From positions 1 through 64,000 of the forward strand of contig NZ_WEGL01000003.1 in the NCBI RefSeq assembly GCF_009604455.1: a stretch of 64,000 nt of DNA. The letters run 5' to 3'. The translations under genes were made by a program, and so were the position numbers. Under the pieces are notes generated by a model that was not told where the DNA came from, searched no databases, and was given only the letters and a program-made list of their open reading frames with translations. The DNA is from Streptomyces sp. RB17 (lineage in GTDB: Bacteria > Actinomycetota > Actinomycetes > Streptomycetales > Streptomycetaceae). Shown here piece by piece: positions 54,936 through 63,472 of the stretch (its first letter is position 1; each line of letters starts with the position of its first letter).

Positions 54936-55489
54936 TTTGTTGTACCCCTTAGGTATGCATGGTTTGAGGGTCGACCACTCCTGGTGAGGGGTGGGCGGGC
55001 ACCGCGTACCGCCCGATTGCTGATACGTACGGGCCATACGCGACGGGCGCGCCGCACACGCGCCCTGAGCCCCGGATGAGGGGTGTAAAGAACCTTCTTA
55101 CCGGACGGACGGTGCCCACGACGAGTCCATTAGGTGCAAGGTCACATCTCGGAACCGGAAAGCCACACCGAGGTGACACGCGGCTGACAACCGCGCGGGG
55201 CGCGTGAAGACGCTGGTACGCAGGCGCCCGCGCTGACCACATCGTGAGACGTGCCGAAGATTCTCCGGCCGGATGACTGGATTCCCGCAGATGGTTCGGT
55301 GGTGAACGACCAAGGATGTACCGACCTGATGCGGTTCGGGGGTGACCCGTTATCCGATTTTGACATGTCGGCCCCCCTGGATGGCGTAGTCCGAATGGCA
55401 AGATGCGGTAAACCCACGAGGTCGCGACACCCGAAGGTGTGTGCTCTCGCTGACCATCGGCACCTTTCCCATCCGCCGGAGGAACCACG
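54936..55489. promoter_or_regulatory. Divergent intergenic region of malic enzyme and ABC transporter
   Basis: This 554-nt stretch has no convincing gene. An 80-codon open frame at 55251-55493 overlaps the transporter start and lacks a ribosome site. TTGACA occurs at 55360-55365, but the nearest TAGTCC is 21 nt away, so it is a poor promoter unless a 19-nt spacer with GCGTAG is used. The stretch TTCTTACCGGACGGACGG near 55094 may be a malic enzyme regulatory segment. CGGAGGAACC (about 55479-55488) is the transporter ribosome site. Confidence 0.35.
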
Positions 55490-56449
55490 ATGACCGCAAG
55501 CTCCACCCGTCGTACGAACGCCGCACGCTCCCGTCTGGCAGCGGCCGGTGTGATCGCGGTCGCGGGCGCCCTGCTGCTCACCGGCTGCGGTGACCAGACC
55601 AAGAACGACGACAAGGGCTCCAACAGCGCGTCCACGGCCGGTGCCCCCCTGGCCGACAAGCTCCCGAAGGAGATCCGGGACAAGGGCAAGATCGAGGTCG
55701 GTTCGGACATCGCGTACGCCCCGGTGGAGTTCAAGGACTCCTCCGGCAAGGCGGTCGGTCTGGACCCGGACCTCGCGGCGGCCATGGGCAAGCAGCTCGG
55801 CGTGACGCTGGAGTTCCAGAACGGCACGTTCGACGCCCTGCTCACCGGCCTGCGCTCGGGCCGCTACGACATAGCCATGTCGGCCATGACCGACAACAAG
55901 AACCGCCAGGAGGGCGTCGACCCGGACACGGGCAAGAAGGTCGGCGAGGGCGTCGACTTCGTCGACTACCTGACCGCCGGTGTCTCCATCTACACCCGCA
56001 AGGGCGACACCCAGGGCATCAACGGCTGGTCGGACCTGTGCGGCAAGAAGATCGCCGTGGAGCGCGGCACCGTCTCGGAGGACCTGGCCAAGCAGGAGGC
56101 CAAGAAGTGTCCGGGCGGCAAGAAGCTCACCATCGAGCCCTTCGACGACGACCAGCAGTCCCAGACCCGGCTGCGCTCGGGCGGTGTGGACGCGGCCTCC
56201 TCCGACTTCCCGGTCGCCGCGTACGCGGTGAAGACCTCCGGCGGCGGCAAGGACTTCCAGGTCGTCGGCCAGCAGGTCGAGGCGGCGCCGTACGGCATCG
56301 CCGTGGCCAAGAAGGACACCCAGCTGCGGGACGCGCTGCAGGCCGCGATGAACGCGATCATCAAGAACGGCGAGTACGCCAAGATCCTCCAGAAGTGGGG
56401 TGCCCAGGACGGCGCCGTCAAGGAGTCCGCGATCAACGGCGGCAAGTGA
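55490..56449 (+). CDS. ABC transporter substrate-binding lipoprotein (polar amino acid)
   Basis: 319 residues with lipobox LLLTGC (Cys about 33). The periplasmic-binding-protein type II fold of the amino-acid family is present: IEVGSDIAYAPVEFKDSSGKAVGLDPDLAAAMGKQLG, FDALLTGLRSGRYDIAMSAMTDN, then IAVERGTVSEDLAKQEAKKC and DFPVAAYAV. The typical Arg/Asp for the alpha-amino and carboxylate groups lies in the RSGRYD region. The internal CGKK...KKC pair may form a disulfide. It captures an amino acid or similar solute outside. It heads the three-gene operon. From memory it is SCO5260. Confidence 0.92.
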   Translation: MTASSTRRTNAARSRLAAAGVIAVAGALLLTGCGDQTKNDDKGSNSASTAGAPLADKLPKEIRDKGKIEVGSDIAYAPVEFKDSSGKAVGLDPDLAAAMGKQLGVTLEFQNGTFDALLTGLRSGRYDIAMSAMTDNKNRQEGVDPDTGKKVGEGVDFVDYLTAGVSIYTRKGDTQGINGWSDLCGKKIAVERGTVSEDLAKQEAKKCPGGKKLTIEPFDDDQQSQTRLRSGGVDAASSDFPVAAYAVKTSGGGKDFQVVGQQVEAAPYGIAVAKKDTQLRDALQAAMNAIIKNGEYAKILQKWGAQDGAVKESAINGGK

Positions 56450-56496
56450 CCCGCGGAAGCAGCGGAGGCAGAAGCGGCCACTGAGAGGCAACACGC

Positions 56497-57459
56497 GTGA
56501 CTGACATCGAGAAGACGGCCGGAAAGGGCCCCGGGGAGGGCGCTGGGGAAAACCCCGTTCCCCCGGCCGGCCCGGAGGCCATCAGGGCCGTCCCGGTCCG
56601 GCACTACGGGCGGTACATATCCGCCCTCATCGCCATCGGGATACTCGTGGCGATCATCTACGCCTTCAGCCAGGGAAAGATCAACTGGCATGCGGTGCCG
56701 GAGTACTTCTTCGACCACCGGATCATGACCGGTGTCGGCAAGACCCTCCTGCTGACGGTCCTGTCGATGCTGATCGGCATCGTCCTGGGCATCGTCCTGG
56801 CGGTGATGCGGCTGTCGAAGAACCCGGTGACCTCGTCGATCGCCTGGTTCTACATCTGGTTCTTCCGCGGCACCCCGGTCCTGGTCCAGCTGTTCCTGTG
56901 GTTCAACCTGGGCCTGGTCTTCGAGTACATCAATCTGATGCCGTTCTACAAGGACTACTGGTCGAACTTCATGACGCCGCTGCTGACGGCGCTGCTCGGC
57001 CTGGGTCTGAACGAGGCGGCGTACATGGCCGAGATCTGCCGGGCGGGTCTGCTCGCGGTGGACGAGGGCCAGACCGAGGCGGCCCACGCGCTGGGCATGA
57101 GCCACGGCAAGACCCTGCGCCGGGTGATCATCCCGCAGGCGATGCGCGTGATCGTGCCGCCGACGGGCAACGAGGTCATCAACATGCTGAAGACGACCTC
57201 ACTCGTGGCGGCCGTCCAGTATCCCGAGCTGTTCCGCTTCGCCCAGGACATCGGCCAGAACTCCGGCGCCCCGGTGGAGATGTACTTCCTCGCCGCGGCC
57301 TGGTACCTGATCATGACCTCGGTACTGAGCGTCGGCCAGTACTACATCGAGCGCTACTACGCCCGCGGTTCCAGCCGCCAGCTGCCGGCGACCCCGTGGC
57401 AGAAGGTCAAGGCCAACATGCTCTCGCTGGGCCGGCCGAAGGGAGCGGTGAGCGCATGA
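56497..57459 (+). CDS. ABC transporter permease (polar amino acid)
   Basis: 320 residues from a GTG at 56497, 47 nt after the binding-protein stop. A cytosolic N-terminus (about 40 residues) precedes about five helices. The HisM/GlnP signature is complete: [42 protein letters not shown], and the EAA loop [30 protein letters not shown]. It forms the membrane channel, probably as a homodimer because only one permease is present. Its stop overlaps the ATPase ATG by 4 nt. Confidence 0.94.
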   Translation: MTDIEKTAGKGPGEGAGENPVPPAGPEAIRAVPVRHYGRYISALIAIGILVAIIYAFSQGKINWHAVPEYFFDHRIMTGVGKTLLLTVLSMLIGIVLGIVLAVMRLSKNPVTSSIAWFYIWFFRGTPVLVQLFLWFNLGLVFEYINLMPFYKDYWSNFMTPLLTALLGLGLNEAAYMAEICRAGLLAVDEGQTEAAHALGMSHGKTLRRVIIPQAMRVIVPPTGNEVINMLKTTSLVAAVQYPELFRFAQDIGQNSGAPVEMYFLAAAWYLIMTSVLSVGQYYIERYYARGSSRQLPATPWQKVKANMLSLGRPKGAVSA

Positions 57460-58262
57460 CCGACGAGCTGAGCAAGGCCCAGGACACCCCGCCTCAGGAC
57501 ACGGTGCCGATGGTCAGGGCGCAGGGCGTGCACAAGTCCTTCGGCCATGTCGAGGTACTCAAGGGCATCGACCTGGAGGTGAAGCCGGGCGAGGTGTTCT
57601 GCCTGATCGGCCCCTCCGGCTCCGGCAAGTCGACGTTCCTGCGCTGCATCAACCACCTGGAGAAGATCAACGCCGGCCGGCTGTACGTCGACGGCGAGCT
57701 GGTCGGCTACCGCCAGAAGGGCGACAAGCTGTACGAGCTGAAGGACAGCGAGGTCGCGCGCAAGCGCCGGGACATCGGCATGGTCTTCCAGCGCTTCAAC
57801 CTGTTCCCGCACATGACGGCGCTGGAGAACGTCATGGAAGCGCCGGTCCAGGTCAAGGGCGTGAACAAGGCGCAGGCCCGGGAGCGGGCCGGGCAGCTGC
57901 TCGACCGCGTGGGCCTGGCCGACCGGGCCGGGCACTACCCCTCGCAGCTCTCCGGCGGCCAGCAGCAGCGGGTGGCGATCGCCCGGGCCCTCGCCATGGA
58001 TCCGAAGCTGATGCTGTTCGACGAGCCGACCTCGGCGCTGGACCCGGAGCTGGTCGGTGACGTCCTGGACGTCATGCGGGACCTGGCCGAGTCCGGTATG
58101 ACCATGGTCGTCGTCACCCACGAGATGGGCTTCGCCCGTGAGGTGGGCGACAGCCTGGTGTTCATGGACGAGGGCGTGGTGGTGGAATCGGGCCGTCCCC
58201 GCGATGTCCTGACGAACCCTCAGCACGAGCGGACGCAGGCGTTCCTGTCCAAGGTGCTGTAA
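57456..58262 (+). CDS. ABC transporter ATP-binding protein (polar amino acid)
   Basis: 268 residues. Walker [10 protein letters not shown] (52-60), Q-loop [12 protein letters not shown], signature LSGGQ (165-169), Walker B LMLFDE (185-190) and the H-loop [13 protein letters not shown] are all intact. It matches GlnQ/HisP-type ATPases and powers the uptake system encoded just upstream. A perfect 13-bp stem with a T-tract terminates the operon 13 nt after its stop. Confidence 0.96.
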   Translation: MTDELSKAQDTPPQDTVPMVRAQGVHKSFGHVEVLKGIDLEVKPGEVFCLIGPSGSGKSTFLRCINHLEKINAGRLYVDGELVGYRQKGDKLYELKDSEVARKRRDIGMVFQRFNLFPHMTALENVMEAPVQVKGVNKAQARERAGQLLDRVGLADRAGHYPSQLSGGQQQRVAIARALAMDPKLMLFDEPTSALDPELVGDVLDVMRDLAESGMTMVVVTHEMGFAREVGDSLVFMDEGVVVESGRPRDVLTNPQHERTQAFLSKVL

Positions 58263-58275
58263 CGGCACGCACGGC

Positions 58276-58308
58276 AAGGGGCGGTACGGGATCCTCGTAC
58301 CGCCCCTT
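58276..58308 (+). terminator. Rho-independent terminator of the ABC operon
   Basis: AAGGGGCGGTACG (58276-58288) pairs perfectly with CGTACCGCCCCTT (58296-58308) around GGATCCT, and TT follows. It is one of the few classical intrinsic terminators in the window. Confidence 0.9.
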
Positions 58309-58350
58309 TTCGCGCGCTCTCGTCGTACGCCCAGCTACGGCGGCTGCCCG

Positions 58351-59103
58351 CTACGGCAGCAGCTGCGGCTTCAGGGCCAGTTCGCGCAGCTGCGCCCGGC
58401 TCAGCGGGAACGTCTTGAGCAGCGGGCCCTGCGAGCCCTTGCCCAGGAAGCCCGTCCAGTCACGGACGAACAGCAGGCTGCCGTCCTTGCGCAGCAGCCG
58501 GGCCTGAAGTTCGGCGCCGTAGTACGACGGCCGGGTGAGCTTCTGGGCGGGTGCGAGCCAGATGGACAGCACGCCGCCGGGCACCTTCTCGTTGCTGCAC
58601 TTCAGCACCGGCGGTGTCACGTTGCCGACCTTGCAGGGATCCCCGTCGGCCTGCTTGGCCTGCACCGCCTTCGCCGGCATCACGCGCACGGTGACGTATC
58701 CGACCCCGTCTTTCCGGGCGATGGCGTAGTCACCGTCGTACGGCCCCACGTCCTTGGGCAGCGGCGCGTTCGGCACCCCCTTGATCAGCCGCAGCAGCGA
58801 GACCTCCCGGACCTTGCCCACGCCCGGCGGCAGCAGCTTGGCGAAGCCCGCCGCACCGCCGCCGAACTCGCCGGCGGTCGGCGAGGCGGCCACGCTCTGC
58901 CCGTTCCCGCCGGGCAGCACGCCGGACCCGAGGGCGACGCCCCCCGCGACCACGGCGGCGACGACACCCGTCACCGCCGCGCGCCGGCGCCGGCGCAGCC
59001 GCGAGGCCCGCACGAACACGGCCTCGCTCCCCCGGCTCTCCGGTACGGGCACGGTGGCCGCCGCCTTCCACAGCAGTTCCCGCACGACTTCGTTCTCGCT
59101 CAT
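58351..59103 (-). CDS. Membrane protein co-encoded with the SigE-family sigma factor
   Basis: 250 residues from the ATG at 59103, overlapping the sigma stop by 4 nt. A 45-residue cytosolic N-terminus (ENEVVRELLWKAAATVPVPESRG) precedes basic RASRLRRRRR, one membrane helix (AAVTGVVAAVVAGGVALGSG) and an outside domain with two Cys (GDPCKVGNV, VLKCSNEKVPGG). In position and topology it resembles an anti-sigma or sigma-associated membrane protein. It lacks the zinc anti-sigma HxxxCxxC motif, so the role is inferred from context only. Confidence 0.72.
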   Translation of the reverse strand: MSENEVVRELLWKAAATVPVPESRGSEAVFVRASRLRRRRRAAVTGVVAAVVAGGVALGSGVLPGGNGQSVAASPTAGEFGGGAAGFAKLLPPGVGKVREVSLLRLIKGVPNAPLPKDVGPYDGDYAIARKDGVGYVTVRVMPAKAVQAKQADGDPCKVGNVTPPVLKCSNEKVPGGVLSIWLAPAQKLTRPSYYGAELQARLLRKDGSLLFVRDWTGFLGKGSQGPLLKTFPLSRAQLRELALKPQLLP

Positions 59104-59588
59104 ACGTACTCCTCCCGCACCGCGGCCTTCAGCGCCGCCAGTCCCCTCGCCGTGTGGCTCTTGACCGTGCTCTCCCGCATCCCGAGCAGCTCGGCGGTGG
59201 CGGCCACGCTGAGGTCCTCCCAGTAGCGCAGCACGAGCACCGCCCGCTGTTGGGGCGCGAGTTCCGCGAGAGCGGCCCGGACCATCAGACCGGTGTCGTT
59301 GTCCACCGGCCGGCCCGGCAGGTCGGGCAGTTCGCCGTAGGCCTGTTCGCGCCGCCAGAACCGGCGGCGGGCCGAGATGAAGGTGTTGACCAGCGTCTTG
59401 CGCGCATACGCGTCGAGGTTCTCCAGACGCCCGTGCCTGCGCGCGCCGAGGACGACCCGCACGAGCGTCGTCTGGACGAGGTCCTCGGCCTCGTCGCGGT
59501 TGCCGCACAGCAGATAAGCGCTGCGGAACAGCGCCGTGCGTCTGCCCTCGACGAAGGCGTGCAGCGTCGCTTCCGCGCCCCGCGTCAT
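59100..59588 (-). CDS. SigE-family (ECF group) RNA polymerase sigma factor
   Basis: 162 residues from the ATG at 59588 (a GTG eight codons earlier is possible). Region 2 (FVEGRRTALFRSAYLLCGNRDEAEDLVQTTLVRV) and region 4 (ALAELAPQQRAVLVLRYWEDLSVAATAELLGMRESTVKSHTARGLAALK) are typical of the actinomycete SigE family annotated as sigma-70 family SigE. It recruits polymerase to stress or development promoters. It is co-translated with the downstream membrane protein, which may control it. Confidence 0.93.
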   Translation of the reverse strand: MTRGAEATLHAFVEGRRTALFRSAYLLCGNRDEAEDLVQTTLVRVVLGARRHGRLENLDAYARKTLVNTFISARRRFWRREQAYGELPDLPGRPVDNDTGLMVRAALAELAPQQRAVLVLRYWEDLSVAATAELLGMRESTVKSHTARGLAALKAAVREEYV

Positions 59589-59666
59589 CCCTCCCCCTTT
59601 CCGCCGGTCCACCGGATACGGACCGTCTCACCCGTTCCAGTGCGGTGGGAGTCCCCCCGGGACGCA

Positions 59667-59700
59667 GCGGAGGCGGTACGAATTTTCGTACCGCCTCCGC
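59667..59700. terminator. Perfect hairpin terminator of the methyltransferase gene
   Basis: GCGGAGGCGGTACGA (59667-59681) pairs with TCGTACCGCCTCCGC (59686-59700) around ATTT. The 15-bp stem starts 31 nt after the methyltransferase stop on the minus strand and 78 nt upstream of the sigma gene, shielding it from read-through. Confidence 0.85.
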
Positions 59701-59731
59701 CCGTCGAACCGGGGTCCAGGAGAACCGGGGG

Positions 59732-60490
59732 CTACTTGAGGGCGAGCAGCAGCGTGTCCGACGGCGAGCACCACACCGGCCGGGCCTCGGCGAACCCCTG
59801 CGCGAGCAGCGTGCGGGCGTGCCAGGCGGCCGAGGGCGTGTCCCCCTCCGCGTGCTCGCCGTAGATCTCGAACCGGCGGGCGGTGGGCTCGGCGAGGACC
59901 GGGTCCTCGGCCGCGAGCTGCCACCATTCGGCCCAGTCCAGGGCGCCGTCCCGCTTGGCCTGATCCATGCGGGCGTGGCGCAGGGCGCGCTCGGCGGCGT
60001 TGATCCGGGGCGTGCTGTCGTCGATCATGTGGTCCGCGTTCATGAAGACACCGCCGTCGCGGACCAGCTCCGCGACCTGACCGTAGAGGGCCGCGAGGGG
60101 TTCGCTGTGCAGCCAGTGCAGGGCCGTTGCGGTCAGGACGGCGTCGTAGGAGTCGTACGGCAGCTTCGCCCGCCAGCCGGGATCCGTGAGGTCGGCCGCG
60201 ACCAAGGTGACCCGCTCGTCGCCCTCGAAGGTGCCGCGCGCGATGGCGAGCAGGGCCGGGTCGAGGTCGACGCCGGTACTGGTGGCCTCCGGGAACCGGC
60301 GGAGCAGTCGCGCCGTGATGCTGCCGGTGCCGCACGCGAGGTCGAGGACCCGCGGGGCCGTACCGACCAGCGCCTCGACCATGTCGAGCATGATCCGGAA
60401 GCGCTCCTCCCGGTCCGGCATGTACCACTCCTGCTGCCGGTCCCAGCTCTCCTGCCACGCGGCCCAGTCGGTGCCGGTGCTCGTCGTCAT
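59732..60490 (-). CDS. Class I SAM-dependent methyltransferase
   Basis: 252 residues from the ATG at 60490. Motif I is VLDLACGTGSITARLLRRFP, the acidic ribose ligand lies in STGVDLDPALLAIARG, and motif II/III includes YDAVLTATALHWLHSEP. It is a type-11/25-like small-molecule methyltransferase with an N-terminal helical cap (WAAWQESWDRQQEWYMPDREERF). The substrate is unknown. It is divergent from the CGNR protein gene. Confidence 0.9.
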   Translation of the reverse strand: MTTSTGTDWAAWQESWDRQQEWYMPDREERFRIMLDMVEALVGTAPRVLDLACGTGSITARLLRRFPEATSTGVDLDPALLAIARGTFEGDERVTLVAADLTDPGWRAKLPYDSYDAVLTATALHWLHSEPLAALYGQVAELVRDGGVFMNADHMIDDSTPRINAAERALRHARMDQAKRDGALDWAEWWQLAAEDPVLAEPTARRFEIYGEHAEGDTPSAAWHARTLLAQGFAEARPVWCSPSDTLLLALK

Positions 60491-60587
60491 GGAGCCTGTC
60501 CCCCTTGTCTGCGTAATACCCTGGAAGCACGACCGGCTGTTACCCGACCGCAGACACGACCATAAAGCGCCCTCGTAAGGACTACAA

Positions 60588-61214
60588 GTGGAACTGGCCT
60601 ATTACTCGGATTACGCCGTCCGTCTCGTCAACAGCGAGGAACCGGTCCGGGGCAAGGACTCGCTGACCTCGGTCGAGGCCGTCCGCGACCTGTTCGGTGA
60701 CATGTCGGCGGCCCGCCGCGCCACCGACGCCGATGTCACGCGCTTCCGCTCGGTGCGGGCGCGGCTGCGCGGGGTGTTCGAGGCGGCCGACAAGGGCGAC
60801 GAGACGCTGGCCGTGGACCTGCTGAACTCACTTCTGCTCGAGTTCCCGGTGTCGCCGCAGATCTCCGGCCACGACCACCGCGACGAGGACGGCCGCCCGC
60901 TGTGGCACATGCACCTGGCCGACCACCCGTCGAACGCAACCGCGGGCTACGCGGCGATCGCCGCGATGGGCCTGGCCTTCCACCTCACCGAGTACGGCGT
61001 CGACCGCCTCGGCCTGTGCGAGGCCGCACCCTGCCGCAACGCCTACCTCGACACCTCCACCAACCGCTCCCGGCGCTACTGCTCCGACCGCTGCGCGACC
61101 CGCGCGAACGTGGCCGCCTACCGGGCCCGCAAGCGCCTGGAGGCCGACCGGTCGGGCAGCAACGGCCTCGCCGCCGAGAGCACCCAGCGCACCAGCGCCA
61201 GCGGCGAACGCTGA
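60588..61214 (+). CDS. CGNR zinc-finger regulator (ABATE domain)
   Basis: 208 residues from a GTG at 60588. The N-terminal ABATE/stress-induced domain (about 1-155) carries DYAVRLVNSEEPVRGKDSL and a histidine pair (GHDHRDEDGRPLWHMHLA). The C-terminal CGNR zinc finger has CEAAPCRN, then YCSDRCATRANVAAYRARK. It is a putative DNA-binding regulator. Its last 97 nt overlap the opposite-strand sodX gene, so the two cannot change independently there. A link to SOD maturation is not shown. Confidence 0.85.
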   Translation: MELAYYSDYAVRLVNSEEPVRGKDSLTSVEAVRDLFGDMSAARRATDADVTRFRSVRARLRGVFEAADKGDETLAVDLLNSLLLEFPVSPQISGHDHRDEDGRPLWHMHLADHPSNATAGYAAIAAMGLAFHLTEYGVDRLGLCEAAPCRNAYLDTSTNRSRRYCSDRCATRANVAAYRARKRLEADRSGSNGLAAESTQRTSASGER

Positions 61215-61582
61215 CCGGCGGGCAGTGGCCGGTACCGGAAGCGCGCACGCCCGAGGACGAGCTCGTCGGGTACGACGCCGTAGTCCGTGCTGTCCCCACC
61301 CGCGTACGGATTGTCCCCGAGCACCCACCAGCCGCCGTCGCGCCGCTCCACGGCTCGCTTGACGACGAGCAGGTCCTGCTGGAACGGATGCCGCAGGACG
61401 ACGACGTCGCCCGCCCTGACCGACGCGCCGTACTGCACCAGCAGCCGGTCCCCGTGCAGGAGGGTGGGCACCATGGACGGCCCGGTCACTTCCGCCACCC
61501 CGAAGGGCGCCACGGCCCTCCCCCGCTCGGTCTCCTGCGACAGCTCCGGCATCCCCGGCACCTCCCCGGTCCGTTCCTCCAC
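61118..61582 (-). CDS. sodX: Nickel superoxide dismutase maturation protease
   Basis: 154 residues from the ATG at 61582 (ATG 61552 is an alternative). It is a signal-peptidase-I-like fold with the Ser36 (TGPSMVPTLLHGD) and Lys75 (LLVVKRAVERR) dyad and GDNPYAGGDSTDYGVV at the conserved box. It lacks the N-terminal membrane helix. It cleaves the SodN precursor before His15 so nickel can be bound. It is divergent from sodN with a 115-nt promoter region and overlaps the CGNR gene tail to tail by 97 nt. From memory it is SCO5255. Confidence 0.93.
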   Translation of the reverse strand: MEERTGEVPGMPELSQETERGRAVAPFGVAEVTGPSMVPTLLHGDRLLVQYGASVRAGDVVVLRHPFQQDLLVVKRAVERRDGGWWVLGDNPYAGGDSTDYGVVPDELVLGRARFRYRPLPAGQRSPLALVRWVLSAARPLLPDRSASRRLRAR

Positions 61583-61697
61583 CAGTCTCAGTCTGACCCT
61601 GGACTTTTGTCCTAAGCCCTAGGGGGCACCCGAGAAATCGCCTTGCTCAGGGAGTAATGTCGCACCTGAGAAGACGATCACGAGGAAGGAATGCTCC

Positions 61698-62093
61698 ATG
61701 CTTTCCCGCCTGTTTGCCCCCAAGGTCAAGGTCAGCGCCCACTGCGACCTGCCCTGCGGCGTGTACGACCCGGCCCAGGCCCGCATCGAGGCGGAGTCGG
61801 TGAAGGCCGTCCAGGAGAAGATGGCCGGCAACGACGACCCCCACTACCAGGCGCGTGCCACCGTCATCAAGGAGCAGCGCGCGGAGCTCGCGAAGCACCA
61901 CGTCTCCGTGCTGTGGAGCGACTACTTCAAGGCCCCGCACTTCGAGAAGTACCCGGAGCTGCACCAGCTGGTCAACGACACCCTGAAGGCCCTCTCGGCC
62001 GCCAAGGCGTCCACCGACCCGGCGACGGGCCAGAAGGCGCTGGACTACATCGCCCAGATCGACAAGATCTTCTGGGAGACCAAGAAGGCCTGA
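61698..62093 (+). CDS. sodN: Nickel-containing superoxide dismutase
   Basis: 131 residues. A 14-residue leader (MLSRLFAPKVKVSA) is removed by SodX, leaving the nickel hook HCDLPCGVYDPAQARIE. His1, Cys2 and Cys6 of the mature protein bind nickel. The remaining four-helix bundle includes the conserved Arg and Tyr9. The product disproportionates superoxide as a cytosolic hexamer. Ribosome site GAGGAAGG lies before ATG 61698. Expression is nickel-dependent in S. coelicolor. From memory it is SCO5254. Confidence 0.97.
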   Translation: MLSRLFAPKVKVSAHCDLPCGVYDPAQARIEAESVKAVQEKMAGNDDPHYQARATVIKEQRAELAKHHVSVLWSDYFKAPHFEKYPELHQLVNDTLKALSAAKASTDPATGQKALDYIAQIDKIFWETKKA

Positions 62094-62111
62094 TCTTTTC
62101 TTACGCCTTCT
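62083..62111 (+). terminator. Possible sodN terminator
   Basis: AGAAGGC (62083-62089, inside the last codons) and GCCTTCT (62105-62111) form a 7-bp stem around a 15-nt loop rich in T. It is weak but in the right place. Confidence 0.4.
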
Positions 62112-62440
62112 GACCTGCGGTTTCCTTGATTGCAGCGTCACTCTGTCCGCACCCGGTCCGCAGGCCGCCGAACACGGCGTCCATGACGGTCCGGGTGCGG
62201 TCAGAAGTGGCGCAGGTCGTGGGTCACCATGTGGGGCAGCTCGACGGGCTTACGCCCCTCGCGCTCGGCTGCCTCGTCTCGCCTATACGCAAGCCCGATC
62301 CGGCGAGGGTGACGATCGCCGCGCGCATGTACGGCGGCATCACACGGGCCATGGCCTCAACCTGCGCGACCGTGGGCGGGGTGACCTCCTCGTCCGGCAT
62401 GGGCCCCGTAGCCACAGTGTCCGGGACGTCACGGCGCAGT
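62103..62440 (-). pseudogene. Remnant of a tyrosine recombinase (integrase)
   Basis: Fragments in different frames match the C-terminal half of Streptomyces phage/plasmid integrases. These are PTVAQVEAMARVMPPYMRAA followed by IVTLAGSGLRIGE (about 62260-62375), then in another frame RKPVELPHMVTHDLRHF carrying the HxLR box (about 62205-62255), and then DRTRTVMDAVFGGLRTGCG with a TAGQKA-like end (about 62105-62195). At least one frameshift, plus deletion of the segment with the catalytic Tyr, makes it non-functional. No att site or tRNA is visible next to it. It marks a former mobile element inserted just after sodN. Confidence 0.6.
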
Positions 62441-62499
62441 TGCAGCGGATCCTGACGGGGGATGGGCCGGCGCGATGCGATGGTCTGCTACGCGGCTGG

Positions 62500-63144
62500 T
62501 CAGACGATGCCTGACTCGTAGGCGGCGATGCCGAGTTGGACCCGATCGCGGGCGTCCAGCTTGGTCAGCAGCCGCGCCATGTGGCTCTTGGTGGTGGCCA
62601 TGCTGATGTACAGGTGGGCGGCGATCTCGGCGTTGGACATGCCGCGTCCGACAAGGGTCAGCACTTCGCGTTCGCGATCGGTGATCCCCTTGATCTCACG
62701 TCGGCGTCGGGCCGGGGCGACGCCCCGGCCGGTGAACTCCCGGATGAGGCGGCGAGTGACGCCGGGTGCGATCAGGGCGTCGCCGGCGGCTACGACGCGG
62801 ACCGCCGTCACGATGTCGTCCAGCACCATGTCCTTGATCAGGAAGCCGCTCGCGCCGGCGTGCAGCGAGGCGTGGACGTTCTCGTCGTCGTCGAAGGTGG
62901 TGAGGATGACCACGCGTGCCGGGGATTCCGTCGTGATGAGCCGGGTGGCCTCGATGCCGTCCATGACGGGCATCCGGATGTCCATCACGACGACGTCGGG
63001 GTGGACATCGGTGGCCAACCGGACCGCCTCGGCGCCGGTCCCGGCTTCACCGACGATCTCGATGTCCGGGATGTCGTTGATCAGCATGCGCAGTCCGGCG
63101 CGGACCACTGGCTGATCGTCGGCGAGGAGCACACGGATCGTCAT
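62500..63144 (-). CDS. NarL/LuxR-type response regulator
   Basis: 214 residues. The receiver has acidic pocket DD (9-10), phosphoacceptor Asp55 (VVVMDIRMPVMDG) and Lys near residue 106 (FLIKDMV). The LuxR helix-turn-helix is at 150-210 (ITDREREVLTLVGRGMSNAEIAAHLYISMATTKSHMARLLTKL). Its ATG overlaps the kinase stop by 4 nt. The receiver seems intact, but the cognate kinase has lost its phosphotransfer part, so it is now effectively an orphan. Confidence 0.93.
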   Translation of the reverse strand: MTIRVLLADDQPVVRAGLRMLINDIPDIEIVGEAGTGAEAVRLATDVHPDVVVMDIRMPVMDGIEATRLITTESPARVVILTTFDDDENVHASLHAGASGFLIKDMVLDDIVTAVRVVAAGDALIAPGVTRRLIREFTGRGVAPARRRREIKGITDREREVLTLVGRGMSNAEIAAHLYISMATTKSHMARLLTKLDARDRVQLGIAAYESGIV

Positions 63145-63472
63145 ATGGGCAGCCTAGCCGCGACCCGGAAGCCGCCTTCGGCACGCGGTCCGGAGCTGAA
63201 GTGGCCGTGGAGCAGGGCGATGCGCTCGCGCATTCCGGTGATTCCGTAGCCGTTACGCGGGTTCGTGGCCGCCCTCGCGTGTCCGTCGTCGGTGATCGCG
63301 ATGGACAGCTCCTCCTCCGCGTACTCGACGCGGACGAGGCAGTGGGCGGCTCCCGCGTGACGTACGACGTTGGTCACCGACTCCTGGATGACACGGTAGG
63401 CGGCGAGCTCGATCTCGGAGGCGAGCGGGCGGCGTCGGCCATGCCACTGCACCTCCAGCCGCAGCCGGCGAC
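63141..63472 (-). pseudogene. Beheaded NarX-type histidine kinase
   Basis: Only the ATPase end survives: EIELAAYRVIQESVTNVVRHAG (N-box), DDGHARAATNPRNGYGITGMRERI (G-box) and GGFRVAARLPI. Open frame continues to about 63472 (RLRLEVQWHGRRRPL), where homology to typical kinases stops and the opposite-strand permease frame begins. The membrane sensor and the HisKA_3 dimerisation helix with the phosphoacceptor His are missing. About 110 residues remain of an expected 380-420. It cannot phosphorylate the regulator in the usual way. Confidence 0.75.

Noticed and set aside
55251..55493. 80-codon frame upstream of the ABC binding protein
   Set aside because: Overlaps the ribosome site and start of the real gene. 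No Shine-Dalgarno and no domain, so it more likely spans the leader and promoter.
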